NCBI GenBank assembly: GCA_001464195.1
Contig: LNEY01000002.1
Span: 37,392-101,391, forward strand
Length of the DNA stretch: 64,000 nt
Origin: Burkholderiales bacterium Ga0077547
GTDB taxonomy: Bacteria > Pseudomonadota > Gammaproteobacteria > Burkholderiales > Burkholderiaceae_C
Direction: 5' to 3'
Shown here: positions 8,997-18,591 of the stretch, piece by piece
How the letters are laid out: every line of letters starts with the position of its first letter
How positions within the stretch are numbered: the stretch's first letter is position 1
Notes under the pieces: model-generated
What the model saw: only the letters and a program-made list of their open reading frames with translations
Told to the model about the DNA's origin: nothing
Databases searched by the model: none
Position numbers and translations under genes: made by a program

Positions 8997-10840
8997 CACA
9001 CGGATGGCGCCTCGTCCGCAGCCTGCTCGCCAGTGGCCTCCTCATCATGGGCGGCCTGCTGTGCCACCCGGCCTGGGCGGCCTTCACCGCATCGGTCGAC
9101 CGGACCCAGCTCGCGGCGGGCGAATCGGTGCAGTTGACGCTGCAAAGCGATCGCCGCGGTGACAGCGATCCTGACCTCGCGCCGCTGGAGAAGAACTTCG
9201 AGATTCTCAGCCGCAGCACCAGCAAGAGCCTGCAGATCCTCAACGGCAGCATGTCTTCGCAGCGCCAGGTCAAGCTGGCGCTGGCGCCGCGTCGCAGCGG
9301 CCTGGTCGAGGTGCCTCGGCTGACCTGGGACGGTGAGTCTTCCGCTGCCATCGACCTGAACATCGCCGCCAACGGCGCCGGAGCCGGCGGCACCGGTGCA
9401 TCAGGCGCGGCCACGAAGGCGGCTGCCAATTCAGCTGCGCACGTGTTCCTGACCACCAGCCTGGACTCGTTGCAGCCGTACGTGCAGTCCGCGGTGAGCC
9501 TGAAGGTGCAGCTGTACAGCGACAAGAAGCTGTTCCAGGCCTCGCTCGATCTGCCAGGCACGGCCGACCTGCTGGTGCGGCGGCTCGGCGAGGATGTGAC
9601 CACCCAGGAAACCCGCAACGGCCGCACGTATCAGGTGATCACACGCCACTACCTGCTGGTGCCGCAGCGCAGCGGCGAGCTCCAGCTCGATGGGCCGGTG
9701 CTCAACGCGCAGGTCGCCGACGTCAACAGCCGAGTCGATCCGTTCCTCGCGCGGTTGTTCGGCCAGTTGCAGATCGAAGGGGGGCTTGGCGGCACCCGTC
9801 CGCTGCGACTGCGTGGCGACCCGGTGAAGCTCATGGCGCAACCGCGCCCACCGGCCCAGCGCACCGGCGACTGGTTGCCTGCGCAGCAGCTGACCCTCGA
9901 AGACGCCTGGCGCCCTGCCGACAGGACGATCGCGGTCGGCGAGCCGCTGACGCGGCGGTTGCGGATCGCGGCAGTGGGTCAGAGTGCCAGCCAACTGCCC
10001 GACCTGAGCGCTGCCACGCCGATGCCCCCCGGACTCAAGGCGCATGCAGAAGAAGCGGCGCTGAGCGACCAGCTGCTGGACGGCCATGTCGTCGGCCAGC
10101 GCGACCAGGACATCGTGCTGCTGGCCGACCAGCCCGGGCGCTACGAACTGCCCGAGTTGCGTCTGGCGTGGTGGGATGTGGTGAGCAATCAGCGCCGCGA
10201 AGCAGTGCTGCCCGCCGTGACGGTGGAGGTGGTGGCGGCGGCCGGTTCGACATCCGCCAGCGCCAGTGCGGGCGGGCCCGTTCCAGGGCAGGCGCTGCCC
10301 GGCATCCCGAGCACCGCATCTTCACCCGCGGCCTCGCCCAGCGCGCCGGTCGCCGACGCCGAGCCCGGCATGCCGAACGCATCTGGCAGCGCCACGGTGG
10401 ACTGGGCCTGGGTCAGCCTGGCCTTCGCGCTGCTGTGGCTGGCCACGCTTGCCGCATGGGCATGGGCACACCATCGCCGCCACCGCGCCACTGACAGCGG
10501 CCCGTCAGTGCCTATGCCGCCGGTACCTGTCGCATCCGTCAGCGCGGCTCGCACAGCCTTCCAGCAGGCTTGCCATGCCCACGCCGCCCGTGCGGCGCGC
10601 GATGCGCTGATCGGCTGGGGCCGCGCCACCTGGCCGCACGACGCACCGGTCGGCCTGAACGCCCTCGCGCGCCGGCTCGACAACCCCACGCTGACCCCGT
10701 TGCTGCGCGAGCTCGACCGTGCCTGCATCGCAGACAGCCACTGGAATGGTGACGCACTGTGCCGCGCGCTGACTGAGCTGCAGAGCCGTGTGATGCCCAT
10801 GCCCAGCCGTCCACAGCTGCCTGGCCTGTACGACGGCTAG
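8993..10840 (+). CDS. BatD family protein
   Basis: 615 residues. It has a signal peptide ending near WAA, a large beta-rich periplasmic part of the BatD type (early FTASVDRTQLAAGESVQLTL), a low-complexity Ala/Ser/Pro stretch at about 412-458, one membrane helix at about 466-486, and a basic cytoplasmic tail. The start overlaps the TPR gene stop by four bases. It is the last gene of the MoxR/Bat operon; the next gene is convergent. BatD was named for aerotolerance in Bacteroides; the role in this organism is not known. Confidence 0.87.
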   Translation: MTHGWRLVRSLLASGLLIMGGLLCHPAWAAFTASVDRTQLAAGESVQLTLQSDRRGDSDPDLAPLEKNFEILSRSTSKSLQILNGSMSSQRQVKLALAPRRSGLVEVPRLTWDGESSAAIDLNIAANGAGAGGTGASGAATKAAANSAAHVFLTTSLDSLQPYVQSAVSLKVQLYSDKKLFQASLDLPGTADLLVRRLGEDVTTQETRNGRTYQVITRHYLLVPQRSGELQLDGPVLNAQVADVNSRVDPFLARLFGQLQIEGGLGGTRPLRLRGDPVKLMAQPRPPAQRTGDWLPAQQLTLEDAWRPADRTIAVGEPLTRRLRIAAVGQSASQLPDLSAATPMPPGLKAHAEEAALSDQLLDGHVVGQRDQDIVLLADQPGRYELPELRLAWWDVVSNQRREAVLPAVTVEVVAAAGSTSASASAGGPVPGQALPGIPSTASSPAASPSAPVADAEPGMPNASGSATVDWAWVSLAFALLWLATLAAWAWAHHRRHRATDSGPSVPMPPVPVASVSAARTAFQQACHAHAARAARDALIGWGRATWPHDAPVGLNALARRLDNPTLTPLLRELDRACIADSHWNGDALCRALTELQSRVMPMPSRPQLPGLYDG

Positions 10841-10933
10841 GACCATGCCGCACGGCCTGGATTTGTCATTCTTTGTCCAGCGGTTGCAGCCAGGGGTGCC
10901 GATTACGGTGGGAGTTGCGAGCGGTCGGCCTGA

Positions 10934-12040
10934 TCAGTAAAGGACCACCGAGCGAATGCTCTCGCCGCGTTCCATCAGCTCGAAGCCGTGGTTGATGTCT
11001 TCGAGCTTGAGCGTGTGCGTGATCAGCGGGTCGATGCTGATCTTGCCTTCCATGTACCAGTCGACGATCTTGGGCACGTCGGTGCGGCCGCGCGCACCGC
11101 CGAAGGCGCTGCCTTCCCACTTGCGGCCCGTCACGAGTTGGAAGGGCCGCGTGGCGATCTCCTGCCCGGCTGCAGCGACGCCGATGATGATGCTGCGCCC
11201 CCAGCCCTTGTGACAGCACTCCAGCGCCTGCCGCATCGTGGTGGTGTTGCCGATGCACTCGAAGCTGTAATCGGCCCCGCCATCGGTCAACTGCACGATG
11301 GCGTCGACCACGTTGTCGACGTTCTTCGGGTTGATGAAGTGCGTCATGCCGAACTGCCGCGCCATCGCCTCGCGCGCCGGGTTCAGGTCGATGCCGATGA
11401 TCTTGTCAGCGCCCACCATCTTCGCCCCCTGGATCACGTTCAGGCCGATGCCGCCCAGCCCGAACACCACCACATTGGCGCCTGCTTCCACCCCCGCTGT
11501 GAAGATGACTGCGCCCACGCCGGTGGTGACACCGCAGCCGATGTAGCAGACCTTGTCGAATGGGGCGTCGGGCCGGATCTTGGCCAGCGCGATCTCGGGT
11601 GCCACGATGTGGTTGGCGAAGGTGCTGGTGCCCATGTAGTGCAGGATCGGTTGCCCGTTCAAGCTGAACCGGCTGCTGCCGTCGGGCATCAGCCCCTTGC
11701 CCTGAGTGCCGCGGATCAGCTGGCACAGATTGGTCTTGCGGCTCAGGCAGAACTTGCACTGCCGACACTCGGGCGTGTACAGCGGAATGACGTGATCGCC
11801 CGGCTTCAGGCTGGTCACGCCCGCACCCACTTCCAGCACCACGCCCGCGCCTTCGTGGCCGAGGATGGCCGGGAACAGCCCTTCAGGGTCGGCACCCGAG
11901 AGCGTGTAGTGATCGGTGTGGCAGATGCCGGTGGCCTTGATCTCCACAAGCACCTCCCCGGCGCGAGGGCCTTCGAGGTCGACGGTTTCGATGGTCAGTG
12001 GGGCGCCGGCCTTCCAGGCCACGGCTGCGCGAGTTTTCAT
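10934..12040 (-). CDS. frmA: S-(hydroxymethyl)glutathione dehydrogenase, class III alcohol dehydrogenase
   Basis: 368 residues, the standard class III ADH length. It oxidises the glutathione adduct of formaldehyde with NAD+ and can also reduce S-nitrosoglutathione. Catalytic zinc ligands are in GICHTDHY and GHEGAG; the structural-zinc cysteines are in CRQCKFC and the following TNLC. The nucleotide-binding loop is GLGGIGLN. It stands alone: the S-formylglutathione hydrolase gene frmB, a frequent neighbour, is not adjacent. It faces the end of the MoxR/Bat operon. Confidence 0.95.
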   Translation of the reverse strand: MKTRAAVAWKAGAPLTIETVDLEGPRAGEVLVEIKATGICHTDHYTLSGADPEGLFPAILGHEGAGVVLEVGAGVTSLKPGDHVIPLYTPECRQCKFCLSRKTNLCQLIRGTQGKGLMPDGSSRFSLNGQPILHYMGTSTFANHIVAPEIALAKIRPDAPFDKVCYIGCGVTTGVGAVIFTAGVEAGANVVVFGLGGIGLNVIQGAKMVGADKIIGIDLNPAREAMARQFGMTHFINPKNVDNVVDAIVQLTDGGADYSFECIGNTTTMRQALECCHKGWGRSIIIGVAAAGQEIATRPFQLVTGRKWEGSAFGGARGRTDVPKIVDWYMEGKISIDPLITHTLKLEDINHGFELMERGESIRSVVLY

Positions 12041-12165
12041 GCGGGCTCCTCAAGAGGGGAATGCGGCTCTGCGCCAGTGGGTCGTGCGCTGCCAGACATC
12101 AGCGGTCGTGGCATGGTATCCGCCACGATAGCGCACCATGTGTCAACGCCCACCCTGATCCGAAT

Positions 12166-12534
12166 TCAGTCGCCACTGCGCATGCGGCTGATGATCCAAC
12201 ACGCCAGTGCGATCAACAGGATCGCGCCGCTTTCGTAAATGAGTGCCACGGCATTGGCCTCTTTGCCCTGCAGGATGATCAATCGGCTGAGCGCGGTCAT
12301 GGCAATGAACAGCGGCAGCAGGATGACGTTGCGCTGCCGGCTGTAGAACGCCGCCAGCATGCCCAGCACCTCGGCATAAATGAACATCATCAGCAAGTCC
12401 TTCAGCTCTACCCTGCGGTTCTCGACGAGCAGCCAGATCTCTTGCGCCATGGCGATCACGGTGAATCCCGCGATCAGCATCAGGAAGATTTTTTCAGTGG
12501 TGTCTATCGCGCGCTTGACCATGGATGTGTGCAT
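12166..12534 (-). CDS. PsiE-family inner membrane protein
   Basis: 122 residues with four predicted membrane helices (about 16-34, 50-66, 68-86 and 97-113) and the PsiE pattern LLMMFIYAEVLGML. PsiE is a phosphate-starvation-inducible protein of unknown function in E. coli. It starts seven bases after the exoD stop, so it is probably the last gene of a BI-1/exoD/psiE transcript. No Pho box was recognised upstream. Confidence 0.85.
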   Translation of the reverse strand: MHTSMVKRAIDTTEKIFLMLIAGFTVIAMAQEIWLLVENRRVELKDLLMMFIYAEVLGMLAAFYSRQRNVILLPLFIAMTALSRLIILQGKEANAVALIYESGAILLIALACWIISRMRSGD

Positions 12535-12541
12535 TCGAAAT

Positions 12542-13147
12542 TCAAAAACCGATGGCCTGCGTCACCGTCTCTCCCAAGGATGCCCAGGCCGCAACTCCCA
12601 GCGCCAGCGGCCAGACGGCGCCCAGTACCCCACAACCCGCGCCCAATAGCAACGACAGGCCATCTCGACGCAGCAAGCCGAGCCCCGCCAGTATCAGTGC
12701 GAGCCCTGGCAAGAAGTTCCCCAACGGGATAGGCAGCGCAATCAGTACCCCCATCAGCGCGGCAGCGCCTGCCATCACGCGGTCGGGCAGCCGATCGACG
12801 AGTGCCCGCCAGCGCGGCTGGTGCGTGCGCTCGGCCACCTCGTGTATGCGTGCGAGCGTCCGCAACACCCGCGTCGCACGCACCCGCGACAAGCCGAAAT
12901 CGCCGAATCGAGACGGAAGACTCGCGTCGCCAAGACCGCGCCAGCTCATCACGGCCATGGCGAAGATGGCTGTACCCACCACCGTGCCCACACCCGGCAC
13001 CGGACACAGGCACAGGGTCCCAAGCAGCACCAGCAGTGCCTCGCGCACCTGCGGGCGGTGAGCATCGACCAGGAACTGCAGGTTGGTCTGATCGCACCGC
13101 AGCTCGTCAGCGGCGGCGTGCAGTCGCTGGGAGATCGACAACGTCAT
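12542..13147 (-). CDS. ExoD-family membrane protein
   Basis: 201 residues from the ATG at 13147. ExoD-type protein with several hydrophobic segments, including REALLVLLGTLCLCPVPGVG and the repeated PIPLGNFLPGLALILAGLGL pattern near 135-154. ExoD affects exopolysaccharide production in rhizobia, but its biochemistry is unknown. The frame continues upstream to an ATG at 13186, with GGAG eleven bases before it, so the start is uncertain by 13 residues. It lies between a Bax-inhibitor-type gene and psiE. Confidence 0.78.
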   Translation of the reverse strand: MTLSISQRLHAAADELRCDQTNLQFLVDAHRPQVREALLVLLGTLCLCPVPGVGTVVGTAIFAMAVMSWRGLGDASLPSRFGDFGLSRVRATRVLRTLARIHEVAERTHQPRWRALVDRLPDRVMAGAAALMGVLIALPIPLGNFLPGLALILAGLGLLRRDGLSLLLGAGCGVLGAVWPLALGVAAWASLGETVTQAIGF

Positions 13148-13208
13148 GGAACCGTCGCCAGAACGCCGTCTGGAGGGTGCGGCCATTTCATGTCGAGCTC
13201 CGGTCACG

Positions 13209-13910
13209 TCACTCTTCAGTACCACCCAGCCCGAAGAGGCTGAGCAGGCTGGTGAACAGATTGAAGATCGAAACATACAAACCCACGGTCGCAAGCACGT
13301 AGTTCGACTCCCCGCCATGCACGATGCGGCTGGTCTCTACCAAGATCAGCCCGGCCGACAACAAGGCCACCATCGCGCTCACGGCCAGTCCCAGCGCCGG
13401 AATCTGCAGGAACACCGCAGCGAGACCGGCCAGCAGTGCCACGACCATGCCGGCAAACAGGAACCCGCCCATGAAGCTGAAGTCGCGCCGAGTCGTCAGG
13501 ACCCAGGCCGACAAAGCGAGGAAAACCGAACCGGTTGCCGCCAGGGCCATCGCGATCACCTGCCCACCGCCGGGCAAGGTCATCACCTTGGAGAGCAGCG
13601 GACCGAGCGTGTAGCCCATGAATCCGGTCAAGCCGAAGACCGCAAGAAGCGCCCAGCCGGAATTCTTCAGCCGGTAGACCGCGAACAGCAGGCCAAAGTA
13701 GCCAGCCAGCGTCAGCAAAATTCCAGGCGCAGCCCACTGCGCCGCTGCACTCACTGCAGCGACGCCGGCACTGAACAGCAGCGTCAGCGACAGCAGCGCA
13801 TAAGTGTTGCGCAGCACACGCGAGGCGCCAGCCGCGCCAGCAATGGGAGACGTGACCACCGGCGAATGCATCGTTGCCACAGGGGTTGATTGGGTAACGC
13901 GAGAGTCCAT
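13209..13910 (-). CDS. Bax inhibitor-1/YccA-type membrane protein
   Basis: 233 residues with seven membrane helices after a hydrophilic N-terminus of about 32 residues. The sequence pattern SFMGGFLFAGMVVALLAG, the late NYVLATVGLYVSIFNLF and the C-terminal acidic tail are those of the BI-1/YccA (TMBIM) family. Members modulate membrane proteases or ion leak. AGGAG lies nine bases before the ATG at 13910. It is divergent from nhaR across a 197-base gap. Confidence 0.9.
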   Translation of the reverse strand: MDSRVTQSTPVATMHSPVVTSPIAGAAGASRVLRNTYALLSLTLLFSAGVAAVSAAAQWAAPGILLTLAGYFGLLFAVYRLKNSGWALLAVFGLTGFMGYTLGPLLSKVMTLPGGGQVIAMALAATGSVFLALSAWVLTTRRDFSFMGGFLFAGMVVALLAGLAAVFLQIPALGLAVSAMVALLSAGLILVETSRIVHGGESNYVLATVGLYVSIFNLFTSLLSLFGLGGTEE

Positions 13911-14107
13911 GATGAGTTGCTCCTAGTCATGCGGAATCAATACCGGAAATCGACGCGAGGCGCCCACGACGCCCACCGGCGGTTGCGCAACGGATGCGCC
14001 GGGGCACAACTGCATCGAATCCATGCTTCAACAGGCCGCGAGGATAGAGCGCCGATTAATCCTTAAAAATCAGACAATCATGAACGCTGACTTCTGTAAA
14101 GACTGAC

Positions 14108-14989
14108 ATGAGTCTCGACTTCAACTATCGCCATCTCTACTACTTCTGGGTGGTCGGCAAAGAAGGTGGCATCACGCGTGCTGCGGATCGGCTGGGCATG
14201 GCCGTGCAGACCGTGAGCACCCAGGTACGCGAGCTGGAGCGGTCCCTGGGTCATGCCCTGCTCAGGCCTGAAGGCCGCGGCCTGGCGCTCACGCAAGCGG
14301 GTGAAGCCACCATGCGTCAGGCCGACCAGATCTTTGCACTCGGGGAACAGTTGCCTGCGATCGTGCGAGAGACCGCCAGCACGCCCAGCGTGCGACTCGC
14401 AGTCGGCATCTCCGACGGCGTGCCGAAGCTGGTCGTGAGATCCCTGCTGCAGCCCATGCTTGCGGAGCCGCAGCTTCGGCTGCTGTGCCACGAAGGTGAG
14501 TTCGGCGATCTTCTGGCCGACCTTGCACTTCATCGGCTGGATGTCGTGTTGTCGGACCGGGTGGCTGCGCCGAGCCCCACGTTCAAGGTTCACAGTCACC
14601 TGCTCGGCGCCTCGGAACTCGCGTGGTACGCCCCACCGGCACTCGCTGCCGCCGCCCGAAAGGGATTCCCACAGTCGCTTTCCAAGGTGCCCGTACTCCT
14701 GCCCACCACGCACGCGGCCGCTCGTGGTTTGCTGGATCACTGGTTCGAGCGGCAGGGCATCCGCCCGAACATCGTGGGCGAGTTCGAGGACAGTGCGCTG
14801 CTGAAGACCTTCGGATCGGGCGGCATGGGCGCTTTCCCGGCAGTGAGCCGCGTCGGCGATGACCTCATCCGGGCTGACGGGGTTAAATTCGTCGGCCGAT
14901 GTGTGGGCGTCGAAGAACGCTTCTACGCGATCGCAGCACAGCGCAAGATCCAACACCCCTTGGTGCTGCGCTTGATCAAGGGCTGCTGA
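14108..14989 (+). CDS. nhaR: NhaR-type LysR transcriptional regulator
   Basis: 293 residues. The first 60 residues form a winged HTH with the NhaR signature NYRHLYYFWVVGKEGGITRA; the remainder is the substrate-binding domain. In E. coli NhaR activates the sodium/proton antiporter gene nhaA. No nhaA lies in this window. The nearest divergent gene is the BI-1 family membrane protein, so that gene is a candidate target. The 13911-14107 gap between them contains an AT-rich stretch (about 14055-14100) suited to promoters, but I could not fix boxes. Confidence 0.88.
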   Translation: MSLDFNYRHLYYFWVVGKEGGITRAADRLGMAVQTVSTQVRELERSLGHALLRPEGRGLALTQAGEATMRQADQIFALGEQLPAIVRETASTPSVRLAVGISDGVPKLVVRSLLQPMLAEPQLRLLCHEGEFGDLLADLALHRLDVVLSDRVAAPSPTFKVHSHLLGASELAWYAPPALAAAARKGFPQSLSKVPVLLPTTHAAARGLLDHWFERQGIRPNIVGEFEDSALLKTFGSGGMGAFPAVSRVGDDLIRADGVKFVGRCVGVEERFYAIAAQRKIQHPLVLRLIKGC

Positions 14990-15033
14990 GGCGCCCGTTG
15001 GTGGCTGGGCTCAGCCGCAGTCGCCGCTGGCGG

Positions 15034-18000
15034 TCATGAGGGCATCGGCAGCTCGTACACCACGCGCGCCTTCCTGCCCTCCGCCGCTGCCCGCCAGCGC
15101 TCGATCGCCTCGTCGCTCGGGTAGAAGCGTGCCTGGTCGCCCAGGTCCAGATCGCCAGTGACAACGCCTTGTGCCGCACGGCGGTGCAAACACAGGCGCA
15201 CGGACAGGCCCTGAGGCACATCGCCATGTTCGGTCGCCAGATGGCGCACCGGGAACTCACGCAGCAGTTCGGCCACGGGCGGCACGGCGCCGTTGACGTG
15301 CACGCTCAGGTACTTGCCGAAGCGGCAGCGCGCTTCGGCCAGGCCCCACACCTGCTGCACCGTCAGCCGCAGCCCGCCCGAGAAGCGATCGGGCTGCACC
15401 TTGCCCTGCACGATCACGAGCTCGTCATCTTTCAACAGCTCGCGATTCGCATTGACCAGCTCCTCGCTGGCCACCGCTTCGATCGCTTCGGTCTTGTCGT
15501 CGAGCTTGAAGATGGCCACTCGGCCGCGCTGGCCGTTGACCATGCGCAAATCGCCCACGATGCCGGCGAGCAGCTGCGGTTCGCGCGTGTCCAGCACATC
15601 GACATTGGCGCGCTTGGCGAACTGGCGAACCTCGTCCACGCTCTGATCGAACAGGTGGCCCGACAGATAGAAGCCCAGCGCAGCCTTCTCGGCCATCAGC
15701 CGCTCCTTGATGCTCCACGGCAAGGCCTCGACCAGCGGTGGCTCCTGCGTCGAGGCGCCGTGCGCATCGTCGAAGTCGAACAGGCCGCCCTGATTGGCGT
15801 GCGCCGCCTGCGAGTCGGCGTAGTCGAAGGCGAGGCCGACGCTGGCGAGCAGCGCGGATCGTTCCTGGCCCCAGCCATCAAACGCGCCCGCCTTGATCAA
15901 CGCCTCGACAGTGCGTTTGTTGATGCGCGCCCGATCGACACGGGCGCAGAAATCGAACAGGCTGGTGAACGGGCCCCCCTCGGTGCGTGCGGCCACGATC
16001 GCCTCGATCGCGCCCTGCCCCGTGCCCTTGATCGCACCCAGGCCGTAGCGCACGCGACCGCGCTCGCCCTTCTGCTTCGCTGCGGGATCCGGCGTGATCG
16101 GCTCGAAGCGATAGCTGCCAGCGTTGATATCGGGCGGCTCGAACACCACACCCAGCGCCTTCGCGTCGTCGTGGAAGATCTTCAGCTTGTCGGTGTCGTC
16201 GAGCGCCACGCTCATGTTGGCGGCGGTGAACTCGGCAAGGTAATGCACCTTCAGCCAGGCCGTGTGGTACGCCAGAAGCGCGTAAGCAGCAGCGTGCGAC
16301 TTGTTGAAGCCGTAGCCCGCGAACTTCTCCATCAGGTCGAAGATCTCGTTGGCCTTGGGCTCCGCAATGCCCTTCTTCGCCGCGCCTTCGGCAAAGATGG
16401 CGCGGTGCTTCATCATCTCTTCGAGCTTCTTCTTGCCCATGGCGCGGCGCAGCAGGTCGGCGCCGCCCAGCGTGTAGCCGCCGACGATCTGGGCCACCTG
16501 CATCACCTGCTCCTGGTAGACCATGATCCCGTAGGTCTCTTCCAGCACCCCCTGCATCAGCGGGTGCGGGTACTCGACTTCCTCGCGGCCGTGCTTGCGC
16601 GCGCAGAAGCTCGGGATCAGGTCCATCGGGCCCGGGCGGTAGAGCGCCACCAGTGCGATCACGTCCTCGAATACGCTGGGCTTGGCGTCGCGCAGCATGC
16701 GCTGCATGCCCGAGCTTTCAAGCTGGAACACCGCAACCGTCTTGCCCTCGCTCATCAGGCGGTAGGCGCCGGGGTCGTCAAGTGCGATGTTCTCCAGCGC
16801 GAAATCACGCTGATCGGGGTAGCGCGCTCGGATGAACTCCTTGGCCATCTCCAGGATGGTCAGCGTGGCCAGGCCCAGAAAGTCGAACTTCACCAGGCCG
16901 ATCGATTCGACGTCGTCCTTGTCGAACTGGCTCACCGCGCTGTCGCTGCCGGGCTGCATGTACAGCGGGCAGAAGTCGGTGATCTTGCCCGGCGCGATCA
17001 ACACGCCACCGGCATGCATGCCGACGTTGCGCACGATGCCTTCAACCCGCTCGGCGAGTGCCAGCAGCTCGGCAACCTCTTCTTCCTTCTGCTCGCGCTC
17101 CTCGATTTCGGGCGCTTCGCGGCGCGCGTAGATGACGCTCGTGTCGGTGTCGTTCGGCGGTCTGCGCAAGGTCACCACCTTGCCCGGTGGCGCGGGCACC
17201 AGCTTCGCAATGCTGTCCACATGGCCGTAACCCATGCCCAGCACGCGGCCGATGTCGCGCAGCGCGGCCTTGGCGGCCATCGTGCCGAAGGTGACGATCT
17301 GGCTCACCGCCTCGCGGCCGTACTTGTCCTTGACGTAGTCGATGACGCGGTCGCGGTTCGCTTGGCAGAAGTCGATGTCGAAGTCGGGCATCGACACGCG
17401 ATCGGGGTTCAGGAAGCGCTCGAACAGCAGGTTGTACTGCAGCGGGTCAAGGTCGGTGATCTTCAGTGCGTAGGCCACCAGCGAACCGGCGCCGGAGCCG
17501 CGCCCTGGTCCGACCGGGCAGCCGTGGGACTTGGCCCAGTTGATGAAGTCGGCCACGATCAGGAAGTAGCCGGGGAAGCCCATCTTCAGGATGGTGGCGA
17601 TCTCGAATTCAAGGCGCTCGACATAGCGCGGGCGCTCGGCCTCGCGCTTCGCAGCATCGGGATAGAGCTGAACCAGCCGCTCGTTCAGCCCCTCGTGCGA
17701 CGAGTGGCGAAAGAACTCTTCCGGCGCCATGCGCGCGCCGAGGACCTCGGGCGTCGGAAAGGCCGGCAGCTGCGGCTTGCCGAGCACCAGACTCAGGCTG
17801 CAACGCTTGGCGATCTCGACACTGTTGGCCAAGGCACTGGGCACATCGGCGAACAGCGCTTTCATCTCCGCCTGCGACTTGAAATACTGCTGCGCATTGA
17901 AGCGCTTGACGCGGCGCGGGTTGGTCAGCGTTTCGCCTTCAGCCACGCAGACACGCGCCTCGTGCGCCTCGAAGTCGTCATTGGTCAGAAACTGCACCGG

Positions 18001-18591
18001 GTGCGTCGCGACCACCGGCAGTTGCAGCGTTGCGGCCAACCGCACCGCGGCCTGCACCTGGGCTTCCTGGCCCGGCAGGCCCGCCCGCTGCAGCTCCAGG
18101 TAGTAGCGGTTCGGAAACAGTTCAGCAAAGCGCAGCGCGAGGGATCTCGCACGGGCAGCGTCGCCCGCTACCAGCGCCTGGCCGACCAGACCCAGCTCCG
18201 CACCCGACAGCGCAATCAAGCCACCGTTCAGCTCTGCCAGCGCCGCCCAGGTCGTCCAGGGCTGCGCCTGCGTCGCCGGGCCCATCCAGCAGCGCGTCAG
18301 CAGCTCGCACAAGTTAAGGTAGCCAACGCGGTTCTGCACCAGCAGCAAAAGCCGCGTCGGCGCGCGGTCGCTGCCTTCCGGCTCCAGCCACACGTCGGCG
18401 CCGATCAGCGGCTTGACGCCTTTCGACCGCGCGGCGCCGTAGAACTTGATCGCACCGAACAGGTTGCCCAGGTCGGTGATGGCCAGTGCCGGCTGCTGAT
18501 CGGCGGCAGCCGCCGCCACCAGGTCGTCAATGCGCAAGGTGCCATCGACGACGGAGTATTCGGTGTGGGTACGCAGGTGGACAAAGGTCAT
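15034..18591 (-). CDS. dnaE: DNA polymerase III alpha subunit
   Basis: 1185 residues, the full replicative polymerase. The N-terminal PHP domain starts with HLRTHTEYS. The palm carries SMPDFDIDFCQ with the metal-binding aspartates D403 and D405, followed by the fingers, the beta-binding region, and an OB-fold part near residues 1010-1100. It is the chromosomal replicase catalytic subunit. It is convergent with nhaR, 44 bases away. A 1156-codon open frame lies on the opposite strand, a side effect of GC-rich codon use. Confidence 0.97.
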   Translation of the reverse strand: MTFVHLRTHTEYSVVDGTLRIDDLVAAAAADQQPALAITDLGNLFGAIKFYGAARSKGVKPLIGADVWLEPEGSDRAPTRLLLLVQNRVGYLNLCELLTRCWMGPATQAQPWTTWAALAELNGGLIALSGAELGLVGQALVAGDAARARSLALRFAELFPNRYYLELQRAGLPGQEAQVQAAVRLAATLQLPVVATHPVQFLTNDDFEAHEARVCVAEGETLTNPRRVKRFNAQQYFKSQAEMKALFADVPSALANSVEIAKRCSLSLVLGKPQLPAFPTPEVLGARMAPEEFFRHSSHEGLNERLVQLYPDAAKREAERPRYVERLEFEIATILKMGFPGYFLIVADFINWAKSHGCPVGPGRGSGAGSLVAYALKITDLDPLQYNLLFERFLNPDRVSMPDFDIDFCQANRDRVIDYVKDKYGREAVSQIVTFGTMAAKAALRDIGRVLGMGYGHVDSIAKLVPAPPGKVVTLRRPPNDTDTSVIYARREAPEIEEREQKEEEVAELLALAERVEGIVRNVGMHAGGVLIAPGKITDFCPLYMQPGSDSAVSQFDKDDVESIGLVKFDFLGLATLTILEMAKEFIRARYPDQRDFALENIALDDPGAYRLMSEGKTVAVFQLESSGMQRMLRDAKPSVFEDVIALVALYRPGPMDLIPSFCARKHGREEVEYPHPLMQGVLEETYGIMVYQEQVMQVAQIVGGYTLGGADLLRRAMGKKKLEEMMKHRAIFAEGAAKKGIAEPKANEIFDLMEKFAGYGFNKSHAAAYALLAYHTAWLKVHYLAEFTAANMSVALDDTDKLKIFHDDAKALGVVFEPPDINAGSYRFEPITPDPAAKQKGERGRVRYGLGAIKGTGQGAIEAIVAARTEGGPFTSLFDFCARVDRARINKRTVEALIKAGAFDGWGQERSALLASVGLAFDYADSQAAHANQGGLFDFDDAHGASTQEPPLVEALPWSIKERLMAEKAALGFYLSGHLFDQSVDEVRQFAKRANVDVLDTREPQLLAGIVGDLRMVNGQRGRVAIFKLDDKTEAIEAVASEELVNANRELLKDDELVIVQGKVQPDRFSGGLRLTVQQVWGLAEARCRFGKYLSVHVNGAVPPVAELLREFPVRHLATEHGDVPQGLSVRLCLHRRAAQGVVTGDLDLGDQARFYPSDEAIERWRAAAEGRKARVVYELPMPS

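Noticed and set aside
12542-13318. ExoD start at 13318
   Set aside because: The extra residues overlap the BI-1 gene coding region by antisense-like frame use and are not part of the ExoD family.
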